From an uncultured Aquimarina sp. (lineage in GTDB: Bacteria > Bacteroidota > Bacteroidia > Flavobacteriales > Flavobacteriaceae): 64,000 nt of DNA. The notes under the pieces were generated by a model that was not told where the DNA came from, did not search any database, and saw nothing but the letters and a program-made list of their open reading frames with translations. The stretch covers positions 372,001 through 436,000 of the forward strand of contig NZ_CANMQT010000003.1 of assembly GCF_947500065.1 (NCBI RefSeq), written 5' to 3'. How positions within the stretch are numbered: position 1 is the first letter of the stretch; each line of letters opens with the position of its first letter. Of this stretch, positions 33,351 through 42,034 are shown piece after piece. Both the position numbers and the translations under genes were made by a program.

Positions 33351-33896
33351 ATGAATAAACTTAAGGACATAAATTTTGGAGATTTCCTATCATTTAAAGC
33401 TTCTGACGGATTTTATCGTGTATTATTTTGTTCCAGTGTTCAAAAATCAAGAAGTCCTTACTATTTCAACTTTTCCGCTACAACAATTAAAGCAAAAGAG
33501 AAGCCTACAATAAATGACATAAGAAATTCAAAGTATTATGGAAAAGGAAATCGGAATGGATATAAATTTGAGAATAATGAATTGGAAAAAATCTGGGATT
33601 TACATCCAGAAATTAAACCGAATTATTTGGGAACTTATGAACTACTTATAACAAGAAAAAACTTTATGTCTTTTAGAGATAAATTTGAGCTAATTTCAAA
33701 TCTACCAATATTGAAAAACTTAAATAAGAATGGAAATGGTGGAATGAATGCGAGTGAATTAAATATTTTAGATAACTTTTTTGTTAATCGAATTGAGAAA
33801 TTTATGACAGAACAGAATCAGGAAGAGTACCTTACTGAAGCAATACTTAAATTGGACTATAAAAAAGAAAGCACATACTGGCAACAATGGTTATAA
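33351..33896 (+). CDS. Hypothetical protein (possible immunity-type domain)
   Basis: A 181-residue soluble protein. The start (INFGDFLSFKASDGFYRVLFCSS) resembles the beginning of small 'immunity protein 26'-type domains (GD-x-F-x-x-P-x-D-G), but the match is loose. The rest is alpha/beta with a C-terminal helical part (NASELNILDNFFVNRIEKFM, ILKLDYKKESTYWQQWL). No toxin lies nearby. I cannot assign a function; it looks like a cargo gene of the accessory stretch. Confidence 0.6.
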   Translation: MNKLKDINFGDFLSFKASDGFYRVLFCSSVQKSRSPYYFNFSATTIKAKEKPTINDIRNSKYYGKGNRNGYKFENNELEKIWDLHPEIKPNYLGTYELLITRKNFMSFRDKFELISNLPILKNLNKNGNGGMNASELNILDNFFVNRIEKFMTEQNQEEYLTEAILKLDYKKESTYWQQWL

Positions 33897-34037
33897 TTCA
33901 TTGTGGCAAAAAACTAAATCAATGTTTAATTTATAAATAAAACGGCTCGATTTTGACGGAATAATCGTGTGGATGGTTCCACGGCGGCATCATAGCCTAG
34001 GCAGTTACCTTCAAGTTGAACAAAATCCTACTAAACA

Positions 34038-34427
34038 ATGACTATTAGAACAATTCACAAAATCTTGACCTTTTGCATCGCATCAATTTGGATTGCAAAC
34101 GGATTATTTTGTAAAGTTTTAAATCTTGTTCCGAGACACGAACAAATTGTTGCCCAAATTTTAGGAGCTGATTATTCTAGAGTTTTAACAATGTTAATTG
34201 GTCTTTCAGAAATAGTAATGGCTATTTGGATTTTAAGCAAATTTAAGTCAAGATTAAATGCAGTAACTCAAATCCTAATAGTCGGAGTAATGAATACTTT
34301 AGAGTTTATTCTCGTACCGGACTTATTACTTTGGGGAAAACTAAATTCTTTATTTGCCTTTGTATTTATAGTCGTTGTATATTTCAACGAATTTTACTTG
34401 AACAAAAACCTAACTGAACAAACTTGA
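34038..34427 (+). CDS. DoxX-like integral membrane protein
   Basis: A 129-residue protein with four hydrophobic helices (about 7-25, 45-63, 72-91 and 98-117) and a DoxX-like signature, RHEQIVAQILGADYSRVLTMLIGLSEIVMAIWI. Family members are small membrane proteins of uncertain, probably redox-linked, function. It ends 1 bp before the DUF2071 gene and heads a tightly packed four-gene operon (34038-36305). Confidence 0.8.
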   Translation: MTIRTIHKILTFCIASIWIANGLFCKVLNLVPRHEQIVAQILGADYSRVLTMLIGLSEIVMAIWILSKFKSRLNAVTQILIVGVMNTLEFILVPDLLLWGKLNSLFAFVFIVVVYFNEFYLNKNLTEQT

Positions 34428-34428
34428 T

Positions 34429-35166
34429 ATGCTTTCATTCTTGAAAAACCATCCTTTTGCGGTAGAATCATTTTTTGAAAGCTCAACAGTTTTAACTTTC
34501 GCTGTTCCAAAGGAGCAACTACAAAATTTAATACCCGAATGTTTACAACTTGATACATTTCAGGACAAATGGGCGTTTGTGGCAGTTGCAATGGTGCAAA
34601 CAAAAGATTTACGACCAAAAGGATTTCCTAAGTTTATGGGTAATAACTTTTTTTTGATTGGCTACCGCATTTTTATACGTTACACTTCCAATAAAGGAAA
34701 AAACTTACGCGGTTTGTATATTTTAAAATCCGAAACTAACAAAAAGAAAATGGAATTTATGGGCAACATATTTACCCATTACAATTATACAACAACTGAC
34801 ATAACGCAATCTGAGAAAGATCAAACAAGAGAATTATCTTCAATTAAATCAAACTTTAAACTTACATTAGATAACATAGGACAAGACGTTTCTTTACCTG
34901 TAAACTCACCATTTGCAAACTGGAAAGAAGCAAGAAGATATGCTGGACCATTACCTTTTACTTTTACCTATAATAAAGAAACCAAAGAAGTATTAATCAT
35001 TGAAGGAGTAAGACAAAACTGGACACCAAGTCCAGTTAAAGTAATTGATTACAATTTTGAGTTCCTGAACACCATAAAACTTGAAAAACCTGTATTAGCA
35101 AATGCCTTTGTAATTAGAAATATACCTTACCAGTGGAAAAAAGGCAAAATTGAATTATGGAAATAA
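34429..35166 (+). CDS. DUF2071 family protein
   Basis: A 245-residue soluble protein of the DUF2071 (YqjF-like) type: VESFFESSTVLTFAVPKEQLQNLIPECLQLD, WAFVAVAMVQTKDLRPKGFPKFMG, and GYRIFIRYTSNKGKNLRGLYILKSETNKKKM, which are the conserved blocks. The function of the family is unknown; the fold is related to acetoacetate-decarboxylase-like barrels (from memory, moderate certainty). Its last 10 bp overlap the next gene. Confidence 0.8.
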   Translation: MLSFLKNHPFAVESFFESSTVLTFAVPKEQLQNLIPECLQLDTFQDKWAFVAVAMVQTKDLRPKGFPKFMGNNFFLIGYRIFIRYTSNKGKNLRGLYILKSETNKKKMEFMGNIFTHYNYTTTDITQSEKDQTRELSSIKSNFKLTLDNIGQDVSLPVNSPFANWKEARRYAGPLPFTFTYNKETKEVLIIEGVRQNWTPSPVKVIDYNFEFLNTIKLEKPVLANAFVIRNIPYQWKKGKIELWK

Positions 35167-35909
35167 AAAGAAGGAAATTTCAAGGAGTATTAAATATTTT
35201 AAGCTTCAACAGGCACTTTTATGTATTTGGCTTGATAGCGTTAGCTATAATAATCACAAGTTATTTGGTCTTTAGTTGGTCAAATCTTTTCTTTTGGATT
35301 ATTATTTTAGCTTTTTTATATGGTTTAATAATGCCGTTAATCGTTTCAGCTTACGTTTATGATTTTTCGGGCTATTATAACTTCGATTGGTTGCAACGTT
35401 TTAATCTGACCGATTCCGAAGACAAACAAATTTTAAATATTAATGCTGGCTTTGATGAAACAAGTTTTATAATCAAAAACCATTTCCCCAAATCCGATTT
35501 AAAAGTTTTTGATTTTTATAACTCAGAAAAGCATACCGAACCAGCTATAATAAGAGCTAGAAAAGTGAGTTTGGTTTATCCAAATACACAACAAATCATT
35601 TCAAACTCTATTCCACTAAAAGATAATTCTGTCGATTTGATTTTTTTATTATCGGCTGCACACGAAATTCGTTCTCAAAACGAAAAAATCCAGTTTTTAA
35701 AAGAATGTCACCGAGTTTGTAAATCCAATGCCAATATAATAATGATAGAGCATTTGCGAGATTTCCCAAACTTCATAGCATTTTCCGTAGGATTTACTCA
35801 TTTCTTTTCAAAAACAACTTGGAAAAATGCTTTTAACGTGGCTGGTTTTTCAAAATGTACAGAGCAAAAATTTACACCTTTCATGTCAATCTTTAATAGC
35901 TGCCCCTAA
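35157..35909 (+). CDS. Membrane-associated SAM methyltransferase-like protein
   Basis: A 250-residue protein with two hydrophobic helices (about 21-40 and 44-68), then a methyltransferase-type Rossmann domain: ILNINAGFDETSFIIKNHFP (motif I, degenerate from DxGxGxG), LKVFDFYNSEKHTE, IPLKDNSVDLIFLLSAAHEIRSQNEKIQFLKECHRVCK (motifs IV-V, well kept). The weak glycine loop leaves catalysis open. It overlaps the DUF2071 gene by 10 bp and is followed without a gap by a membrane protein, so all four genes of the operon are probably translated together. Confidence 0.75.
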   Translation: MEIKRRKFQGVLNILSFNRHFYVFGLIALAIIITSYLVFSWSNLFFWIIILAFLYGLIMPLIVSAYVYDFSGYYNFDWLQRFNLTDSEDKQILNINAGFDETSFIIKNHFPKSDLKVFDFYNSEKHTEPAIIRARKVSLVYPNTQQIISNSIPLKDNSVDLIFLLSAAHEIRSQNEKIQFLKECHRVCKSNANIIMIEHLRDFPNFIAFSVGFTHFFSKTTWKNAFNVAGFSKCTEQKFTPFMSIFNSCP

Positions 35910-36305
35910 ATGCAAATTCATATACATATAATTGGTGTTCTTTTAATTGTTTTGGCATTAGTTCATAGTATCTTTCCGAAGTATTTTAACTGGGGAAAGG
36001 AGCTTAAATCTTTGAGTTTAATAAACCGTCAAATGATGACTATACATACGCTTTTTATTGCGATTATAGTGTTTCTTATGGGGATACTCTGTTTGACATC
36101 ATCAAACGAGCTAATTGAAACTAATCTTGGAAAAAAAATATCCCTGGGGCTTGGTATATTCTGGACTATTCGATTATTTATACAGTTTTTCGGATATTCG
36201 ACTGACCTTTGGAAAGGTAAAAAACTAGAAACCTCAATACATATTTTGTTTTCAATATTTTGGACATATATTAGTTCAATATTTCTGTTTAACTTTTATA
36301 ATTGA
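35910..36305 (+). CDS. Four-helix membrane protein, last gene of the DoxX-DUF2071 operon
   Basis: A 131-residue protein with four hydrophobic helices (about 4-22, 43-62, 74-92 and 103-127). It starts at the base after the methyltransferase stop. I recognise no family name with certainty. Its strict coupling suggests it works with the methyltransferase-like and DUF2071 proteins in a membrane-bound process. There is no terminator hairpin in the 198-bp stretch that follows that I can see. Confidence 0.7.
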   Translation: MQIHIHIIGVLLIVLALVHSIFPKYFNWGKELKSLSLINRQMMTIHTLFIAIIVFLMGILCLTSSNELIETNLGKKISLGLGIFWTIRLFIQFFGYSTDLWKGKKLETSIHILFSIFWTYISSIFLFNFYN

Positions 36306-36503
36306 AAACAAAAACTATCTATAATAATAGATGATATTAGCAATTTAAAGAGCAATCCAATAGAAACTGCCCTTTTAAGTAAGACACAATACTTTCAAAA
36401 AGTAAAAGTTAGTAACCAATGTATAAGAAAAATCAAAAAACAAGATAACATTTCCTTCTGCTAGGATACATACTCATAACGTTATCATTAATATAAGAAT
36501 TGA

Positions 36504-37112
36504 ATGGAAAACGAATTTCAAGACGTTATGTCTCAACGGACTGACGAGGAATTAATAAAAATATTGACTGTAGATATAGGGAAATATAATCCTACAGCAA
36601 TCGAAGCAGCGGAAATTGAAATAAAAACACGCACTATTGATAGTAGTCGATTTGAGGAAATAAAAGAAAAAGCAGCCACAGAAAAAATTGCTAAAGAAAA
36701 TGTCAATTCAAACATTGTTAGTTCTGGAATTCGTTTTCTAAATTTATTAATTGACTCCATTATTTGCTATATCCTTATAATTATAGCTTTCTACTTTTTT
36801 GGTTTTGTTATTGCACCTATTATCACTACTACTAATAGTTTTATAATTATAATGATTAATTTAATTATAATATTTGGAACTTTTTTTGCTTACCATTCAA
36901 TAATGGAAATCAAATTTCAAAAGACAATTGGTAAATTTATAACAAAAACAAAAGTTGTAAAATTAGATGGGAAAAAGCCTGATAATTCGGATATTATTGC
37001 ACGGACTTTTTATAGGTTGATTCCTTTTGATAGAATCTCCTTTTTGTTTACAAAAAATGGAATTCACGATTATCTGTCAAAAACCAGTGTTATTAAGGAT
37101 GCTACAGAATAA
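36504..37112 (+). CDS. RDD family membrane protein
   Basis: A 202-residue protein. An N-terminal soluble helical part with many Glu and Lys (about 1-70: RTDEELIKILTVDIGKYNPTAIEAAEIEI) precedes an RDD domain with two or three membrane helices (SGIRFLNLLIDSIICYILIIIAFYFFG, IIIMINLIIIFGTFFAYHSIMEIKFQKTIGKFITKTKVV). The family name derives from conserved Arg-Asp-Asp; here it appears as RFLNLLIDS, with the basic and acidic positions kept in part. RDD proteins are proposed ion antiporters or membrane scaffolds; the role here is unknown. It may pair with the gene at 37122 (9-bp gap). Confidence 0.75.
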   Translation: MENEFQDVMSQRTDEELIKILTVDIGKYNPTAIEAAEIEIKTRTIDSSRFEEIKEKAATEKIAKENVNSNIVSSGIRFLNLLIDSIICYILIIIAFYFFGFVIAPIITTTNSFIIIMINLIIIFGTFFAYHSIMEIKFQKTIGKFITKTKVVKLDGKKPDNSDIIARTFYRLIPFDRISFLFTKNGIHDYLSKTSVIKDATE

Positions 37113-37121
37113 AAAAAACCT

Positions 37122-37544
37122 ATGAAAGATATTAGAAGGAATGTAAGAATTATGTTCATAGTACTTGTAATATTCATATGTAACAAGTTTTTTTTAAGAC
37201 CTTATGTGATTAAAAACGATTTTCCAGAGTTTCTTAATGTTTTCGTATTGTCATTTCCAAATCTATGTGAGGCTATTGTAGGTGGCTTATTGATTACTAA
37301 CATAGGGCTTTTAGGTAAGCAGAGATTTCTTAAAACGAGTTCTAATATTACGGAAAATCACGTATATCTATTTGCTGTTCTAGTTACCGGATTATATGTA
37401 TTGCTTCAAGAGTTTAAAATACATAATCTAGGTGGTAATAATGTATATGATCCATTCGATATCCTTTTTTCTATAATAGGATTAATTATAGTATCTTTCA
37501 TTCTATTGTACTTCAAACCTGTTATCTCTATTCAAAAAAAGTAA
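37122..37544 (+). CDS. Four-helix membrane protein, unknown
   Basis: A 140-residue protein with four hydrophobic segments (about 7-23, 35-60, 76-95 and 110-133). It starts 9 bp after the RDD gene and is probably co-transcribed with it. It carries a strongly basic first loop (MKDIRRNVRIMF). I recognise no family. The next gene starts 7 bp later. Confidence 0.65.
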   Translation: MKDIRRNVRIMFIVLVIFICNKFFLRPYVIKNDFPEFLNVFVLSFPNLCEAIVGGLLITNIGLLGKQRFLKTSSNITENHVYLFAVLVTGLYVLLQEFKIHNLGGNNVYDPFDILFSIIGLIIVSFILLYFKPVISIQKK

Positions 37545-37551
37545 AAAACAA

Positions 37552-38004
37552 ATGACGAAGAACCAACAAAATAAGATACATCCAGATTTTCTTCGTTTCT
37601 TAGAATTAAAAGAACAGAATTTGATAGAACTATATAAAGACTTGAGAGCCTTTATAATGGATTTATATCCAGATACTAATGAATTACTATATCACACACA
37701 CGCGCTAACATCTTTATATTCTATTTCCGAAAAAATGTCGGATGGCTTTTGTATGATACCTATTTATAACAATCATTTGAATTTAGGTTTTAACAAGGGC
37801 ACTTTACTTACCGACAAACACAACTTACTTACAGGAACAGGAAAACTAATCAGACATATTCCTGTAAAAGAAATAAGGGATTATCGAAATGACAAAGTAA
37901 AAGATTTGGTTAAACTGGCAATTGATTTTGCCATCGAAGACATGGGCAAACCAACTAAATCTATCGGACAAACAATCTCGAAAATAAAAACCAATACTAA
38001 ATAA
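37552..38004 (+). CDS. DUF1801 domain protein
   Basis: A 150-residue cytoplasmic protein with the DUF1801 pattern: LIELYKDLRAFIMDLYPDTNELLYHTHALTSLYSISEKMSDGFCMIPIYNNHLNLGFNKGTLL and HIPVKEIRDYRNDKVKDLVKLAIDFA. These are the 'YdhG/YjhX-like' fold features of small proteins of unknown function. It is the third gene of a close cluster (36504-38004). Confidence 0.85.
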   Translation: MTKNQQNKIHPDFLRFLELKEQNLIELYKDLRAFIMDLYPDTNELLYHTHALTSLYSISEKMSDGFCMIPIYNNHLNLGFNKGTLLTDKHNLLTGTGKLIRHIPVKEIRDYRNDKVKDLVKLAIDFAIEDMGKPTKSIGQTISKIKTNTK

Positions 38005-38154
38005 TGACAATTCGTAAGTTGTATATTTATAATACTCAGTGATTTTAGTCTAAAAACTTATAAAACCTGAGTAGGAATGTATGCGACTTAGTTATATTTT
38101 GATTCACCAGCATATCTATTAAGTCTTATTAGAAATAACAAAAAAATAAAATAA

Positions 38155-39315
38155 ATGAGATTTATATTGGGCATATTAGTTATAACATTAATAAGTTGTG
38201 GCACAAAAAAACAACAGCAAGAACAACAATTTTTGAAAGATATTTCTATCAATCAAATTGACGGGAATGTTGAAGCCTTATTGGAAGATACTTTGATAAA
38301 CTCTTTGTCCATAGGTATCTATTATAATGGAAAAGAAATAACCAAGCACTATGGTGAATTAGACAAGGGACAAAAAAACCAACCTACCAATAAAACCATT
38401 TATGAAATTGCTTCTGTAACTAAAACTTTTGTAGGTACCATTATTGCTCAAGCTGAAATTGAAGGAAAGCTATCAATTGAAGATGATATCCGAAAATATA
38501 TTGGAAAACAATATAAAAATTTAGAATTTGAAACCAACCCAATAAGAATTAAACATCTACTCACTCATACAAGTGAACTACCCAGGTTCCTTCCAGAAAA
38601 CATAAATGATTTGTTTACAAATATGGATGATGAACTACCATTTAAACTAGCAGAAATTGAGAAGGCATATTCAAAATCAAAATTCCTTAAAGATTTAGAA
38701 AACGTATCAATAACTGCCGCTCCTGGAACTAGGTTCGCTTACTCAAATGCAGATACAGAATTGGCCGCATATATACTGGAACAAATTTACAATAAATCAT
38801 TTGATGAACTTCTTATTGAAACTATTTGTAAAAAAGCTAATATGCCAAATACCAGAATACGTCTAAATAGAAAACAAAAGGAAAATTTAGCAAATGGCTA
38901 TTTTGGAGGTAGTGGTAGAATAGCTCCGCATATGAGTACCAGTTTGTGGGGAGCATCAGGAGCTGGGAAATCTACAATAGTTGATTTATTGAATTACATA
39001 AAATTACAATTAGATAAACAGAATAAACCAGTTCAGAAAACTCACCAAACTCTCTATGACAAAGAAATAATATTTGGAGATCCTGATAATAAAATTGGAT
39101 ATTTCTGGATAATCAATAAAGATGAAGATTTCGGAAAGTTTTTAAGTCATCATGGAGGAGCGAACGGAACTCAAAATTGGTTAGTTATATATCCAGAAAT
39201 AGGTTTGGGAATTTCTATTATTAGTAACCAAGGACATTTTCAAACTGGTGGAAAACTATGGAATATAATAGAAGTAATAACTAATGAAATAAGAAAAAAC
39301 CACAGTAAGGATTAA
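38155..39315 (+). CDS. Serine hydrolase, beta-lactamase/penicillin-binding class C family, lipoprotein
   Basis: A 386-residue lipoprotein (lipobox LISCGTKK, Cys15). The class C serine hydrolase motifs are all present: Ser87-x-x-Lys90 in IASVTKTF, YSN at 196-198 (AYSNADTELAAYILEQIY), and HHGGANG late in the protein. Family members are esterases, D-aminopeptidases or beta-lactamases; this type usually acts on peptides or esters rather than antibiotics, so resistance should not be assumed. It is exposed on the periplasmic or outer face. It stands after a 150-bp gap as the last large gene of the accessory stretch. Confidence 0.88.
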   Translation: MRFILGILVITLISCGTKKQQQEQQFLKDISINQIDGNVEALLEDTLINSLSIGIYYNGKEITKHYGELDKGQKNQPTNKTIYEIASVTKTFVGTIIAQAEIEGKLSIEDDIRKYIGKQYKNLEFETNPIRIKHLLTHTSELPRFLPENINDLFTNMDDELPFKLAEIEKAYSKSKFLKDLENVSITAAPGTRFAYSNADTELAAYILEQIYNKSFDELLIETICKKANMPNTRIRLNRKQKENLANGYFGGSGRIAPHMSTSLWGASGAGKSTIVDLLNYIKLQLDKQNKPVQKTHQTLYDKEIIFGDPDNKIGYFWIINKDEDFGKFLSHHGGANGTQNWLVIYPEIGLGISIISNQGHFQTGGKLWNIIEVITNEIRKNHSKD

Positions 39316-39588
39316 ACATCAATAAGATAGATTTTTTTAATACTATTAACACATCAAGGTCATGATATAATAGTCGCTACAATAATTTAAAATATTAGTT
39401 GTTGTGCTACTGGCCATATGATACCTAGCTTGCAAAAACGACATTTATATTAACCAATCAGGTACGATATCTGGACAATATCACAGATTAGTTAGCAAAA
39501 GGTCGTTTACTTTACATAATTATCACATCTATAATTAAACCTTTTTATGTTTATCTGGTCTTACTACTAAACATTAAAACATTGTAGT

Positions 39589-39996
39589 ATGAAAAGTATA
39601 AGAATCCAAAAACTAGCATTACCCTTCTTAGTAGTTATTTTCTTAATAGGAAGTAGCTTTACAACAAACGTTATAAAATGGGAACATTTAGGTACCAGAA
39701 CTGTAAATTATAAAGTAGATAGAGATGTAATTAAGGTTACTGCAAAAGATGGTACATTTAAGAAATTAAAACTAAAGGTTACCAATGGCTCCCTAAATAT
39801 GCACAGAATTGTTCTACAATATGGTAATGGAGAGAAACAAGTAATTAAAGTAAAAAAGAACTTTGCAAAAGGCGGAACTACCAGAGTTATTGACCTAAAA
39901 GGTAATAAACGAATTATAAGAGATATTACTTTTTTTTATGACACTAAGAACTTATCAAGAAAACGTGCAAAAGTTCATGTTTTTGGAAAACACTAG
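39589..39996 (+). CDS. DUF2541-like exported protein
   Basis: A 135-residue protein with a signal peptide (LALPFLVVIFLIGSSFT). A beta-sandwich domain follows, opening WEHLGTRTVNYKVDRDVIKVTAKDGTFKKLKLKVTNGSLNMHRIVLQYGNGEKQVI, which fits DUF2541 (the YaaI-like group). The function is unknown. The 273-bp region before it (39316-39588) shows no gene. A long, nearly perfect hairpin at 40011-40075 follows. Confidence 0.8.
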   Translation: MKSIRIQKLALPFLVVIFLIGSSFTTNVIKWEHLGTRTVNYKVDRDVIKVTAKDGTFKKLKLKVTNGSLNMHRIVLQYGNGEKQVIKVKKNFAKGGTTRVIDLKGNKRIIRDITFFYDTKNLSRKRAKVHVFGKH

Positions 39997-40010
39997 AAAT
40001 TAAAACATAC

Positions 40011-40075
40011 ATCTAAGTCTACATTGGTTGGAGTACATCATACGTAAATTTATACCACTTCAACCAGACTTAGAT
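40011..40075. terminator. Long bidirectional terminator-type hairpin
   Basis: Two stacked arm pairs: ATCTAAGTCT (40011-40020) with AGACTTAGAT (40066-40075), and TGGTTGGAGT (40025-40034) with ACTTCAACCA (40057-40066), which differ only by one G-U pair; a T-rich stretch (ATCTTTTTTATT) follows. It separates the convergent DUF2541 and RlmI-like genes. Confidence 0.75.
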
Positions 40076-40100
40076 CTAGTATCTTTTTTATTATTCAATC

Positions 40101-41324
40101 CTAATTTAATTGATAATATGCACACTTAAGATATGCTCCTTCAGGAAAACTAACTGGATGATCTACATCGTGATACGTTTTATCAAGTAGTGTAAAACTT
40201 CTTCCATAACCGGAAATATTATCTTCACAAATTTCAAAAAACTCCTCTGCCACTACTCTTGATGAACAAGAAGCTAAAACTAAAATTCCTTTTTTATGTA
40301 CCAATTGTGCTCCTAGTTTAGCAAGTCTAACATAACTATTTTTCGCTTTGTTAATTTCACTTTCCCTTTTGGCAAAAGAAGGTGGATCGATTACCACAAT
40401 ATCAAATTTCTTTTTCTTGCTAATTAAGCCCTGTAACCCTTCGAAAGCATCAGCAACCATTATAGTATGTCTTCCTGAATGCGTATTTAAAGAAGCGTTA
40501 TCCTTTGCCATTTCTAGAGCTTGTCTACTGATATCTATACTTACAACCTCTTTTGCTTTACCTGCTAAGGCATGGACGGAAAAACCTCCTGCATACGAGA
40601 ACACATCTAACACAGTCTTTCCTTTAGAAAGATCTCCTACTTTTTTACGATTATGTCGGTGATCCAGAAAATATCCAGTTTTATGTCCTTTAATCACATT
40701 AGCAGAAAATAATACACCATGTTCTTTAAAAACGACCACTTCTTTTTCTAAGCTTCCATAAATTATACTACCATCCTCTAAATTGTATGTTTGGCTTTCG
40801 GTTTGTAAAGATCTACTTAATCTCAGTACAACAGTTTTACATCCTGATTGCTGTATCAAATGAGGAACAATCCAATTTAGATAAGGAAACCAAATATGCG
40901 AATACAGTTTTACAACCAAAACCGAATCATAAACATCAGCTATAAAACCTGGCATTTGATCATTCTCCCCAAACAATAACCTATAGCTATTAGTAGCTGT
41001 TTCTAATAAAGGTTTTCTTATTGATTTCGCTTGTGTGATTCTATTGTTAAACCACTCACTATTGATCTGCGCAGCTTTTTTAAACTGAATAATTTTTATT
41101 CTTATTGGAGAATATGGGTCATATAATCCAATAGCTAATATTGTATTCTTTTTGTTATCGTATATTATTGCTAAGTCACCTGCCTTACCTTTTATACTTT
41201 GTTTAAGAATACTCTTTTCAAAAATCCATGGATGTCCACGCTTAACCATCTTTTCTGCAGAAGGTTTAAGCTTTATTGCTATTCTTTGAGTCTTGATATC
41301 AGGAACTATATTCATAATATGCAA
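40101..41324 (-). CDS. rlmI: Class I rRNA methyltransferase, RlmI-like
   Basis: A 407-residue protein with an N-terminal PUA-type RNA-binding domain (HPWIFEKSILKQSIKGKAGDLAIIYD) and a methyltransferase core (motif I VLDVFSYAGGFSVHALA, SIDISRQALEMAKDNASLN, motif IV DPPSFAKRESEI, and SCSSR with the Cys of 5-methylcytosine enzymes). This is the YccW/RlmI family that makes m5C in 23S rRNA. The Met at residue 4 (41315) is an alternative start. No partner genes are visible. A terminator-like hairpin lies upstream at 41367. Confidence 0.88.
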   Translation of the reverse strand: MHIMNIVPDIKTQRIAIKLKPSAEKMVKRGHPWIFEKSILKQSIKGKAGDLAIIYDNKKNTILAIGLYDPYSPIRIKIIQFKKAAQINSEWFNNRITQAKSIRKPLLETATNSYRLLFGENDQMPGFIADVYDSVLVVKLYSHIWFPYLNWIVPHLIQQSGCKTVVLRLSRSLQTESQTYNLEDGSIIYGSLEKEVVVFKEHGVLFSANVIKGHKTGYFLDHRHNRKKVGDLSKGKTVLDVFSYAGGFSVHALAGKAKEVVSIDISRQALEMAKDNASLNTHSGRHTIMVADAFEGLQGLISKKKKFDIVVIDPPSFAKRESEINKAKNSYVRLAKLGAQLVHKKGILVLASCSSRVVAEEFFEICEDNISGYGRSFTLLDKTYHDVDHPVSFPEGAYLKCAYYQLN

Positions 41325-41366
41325 GAATAATACTATTTTTTAGCTTATGAGAATTATAACAAATAA

Positions 41367-41398
41367 AAACGGGACTGTTTATACAAACAATCCCGTTT
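41367..41398 (-). terminator. Terminator hairpin facing a gene-free region
   Basis: AAACGGGA (41367-41374) and TCCCGTTT (41391-41398), with an inner GTTT/AAAC, form an 8+4-bp stem. On the minus strand TTTTTATTTG follows, so it best ends a transcript coming from the 41399-42034 side (lon read-through or an RNA in that gap). Confidence 0.7.
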
Positions 41399-41616
41399 AA
41401 CCAAAACTTTTTAGAATACAAACCTTTAACAGGCCTGACATCTTACTTTAGGTTTAAGAGATTTTTCACGTGTAATACATTCGTTGGTCATAGAAAACAT
41501 GAATTTCAAATCAAGTCTGGTTTACAAGTTAAAAGTAAGGTATTTATATAACTTACGGCTGCGTGTAAACCTCAAAAAAAGTGGAGTAAAATAGTCCTAT
41601 TACCTTATAAAATTAG

Positions 41617-41779
41617 AAAAGCGCTCATCCCAAGTAGTATCAGGATAAACGCTTAAAAGATATCGTTCGAACTTGTAATTATTTAGTAAAGTAAATCTCG
41701 CTTTTTGATTGCCAGTTAAAAATAAATACTTTTCTTAAAAAGCACTTATCCTAAGATGTATCAGGATAAACCCTCTTTT
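41617..41779. repeat. Two diverged copies of a hairpin-containing repeat in a long gene-free gap
   Basis: The segment 41399-42034 (636 bp) between the terminator and lon has no gene. It holds two similar units of about 40 bp: AGCGCTCATCC...TATCAGGATAAACGC (41620-41653) and AGCACTTATCC...TATCAGGATAAACCC (41741-41773), 121 bp apart. Each contains an ATCC...GGAT stem; the first has an outer AGCG/CGCT stem too. AAAAGATAT[C/T]GTT also recurs (about 41656 and 41813). It is a candidate for a non-coding RNA or structured 3' region; no coding potential is seen. Confidence 0.5.
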
Positions 41780-42034
41780 CAGTATTTATTCAACTTTTGG
41801 TTTATCTGGTAAAAGATATTGTTGATTTCTTTACTGTTTACACCTATATGACGAACATTGTTAGATTTTGTTACATTTTTATTTTATTTATTTTCAAAGT
41901 AAGTATCTAAAAACCAGAAACAACCAATAAAAACAGTACATTCCAGCTATTAATTATTTTTTAAAAAATTCAAATTAATTTTTCTTTCAAATATAAGAAC
42001 CGGCTAAAAAAGAGTTGTCAAAAAAAAAAAATGA

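Noticed and set aside
38155-39315. Antibiotic-resistance beta-lactamase call for the serine hydrolase
   Set aside because: Only the shared class C serine-hydrolase motifs are seen; this family is mostly esterases and peptidases and the protein is an anchored lipoprotein.
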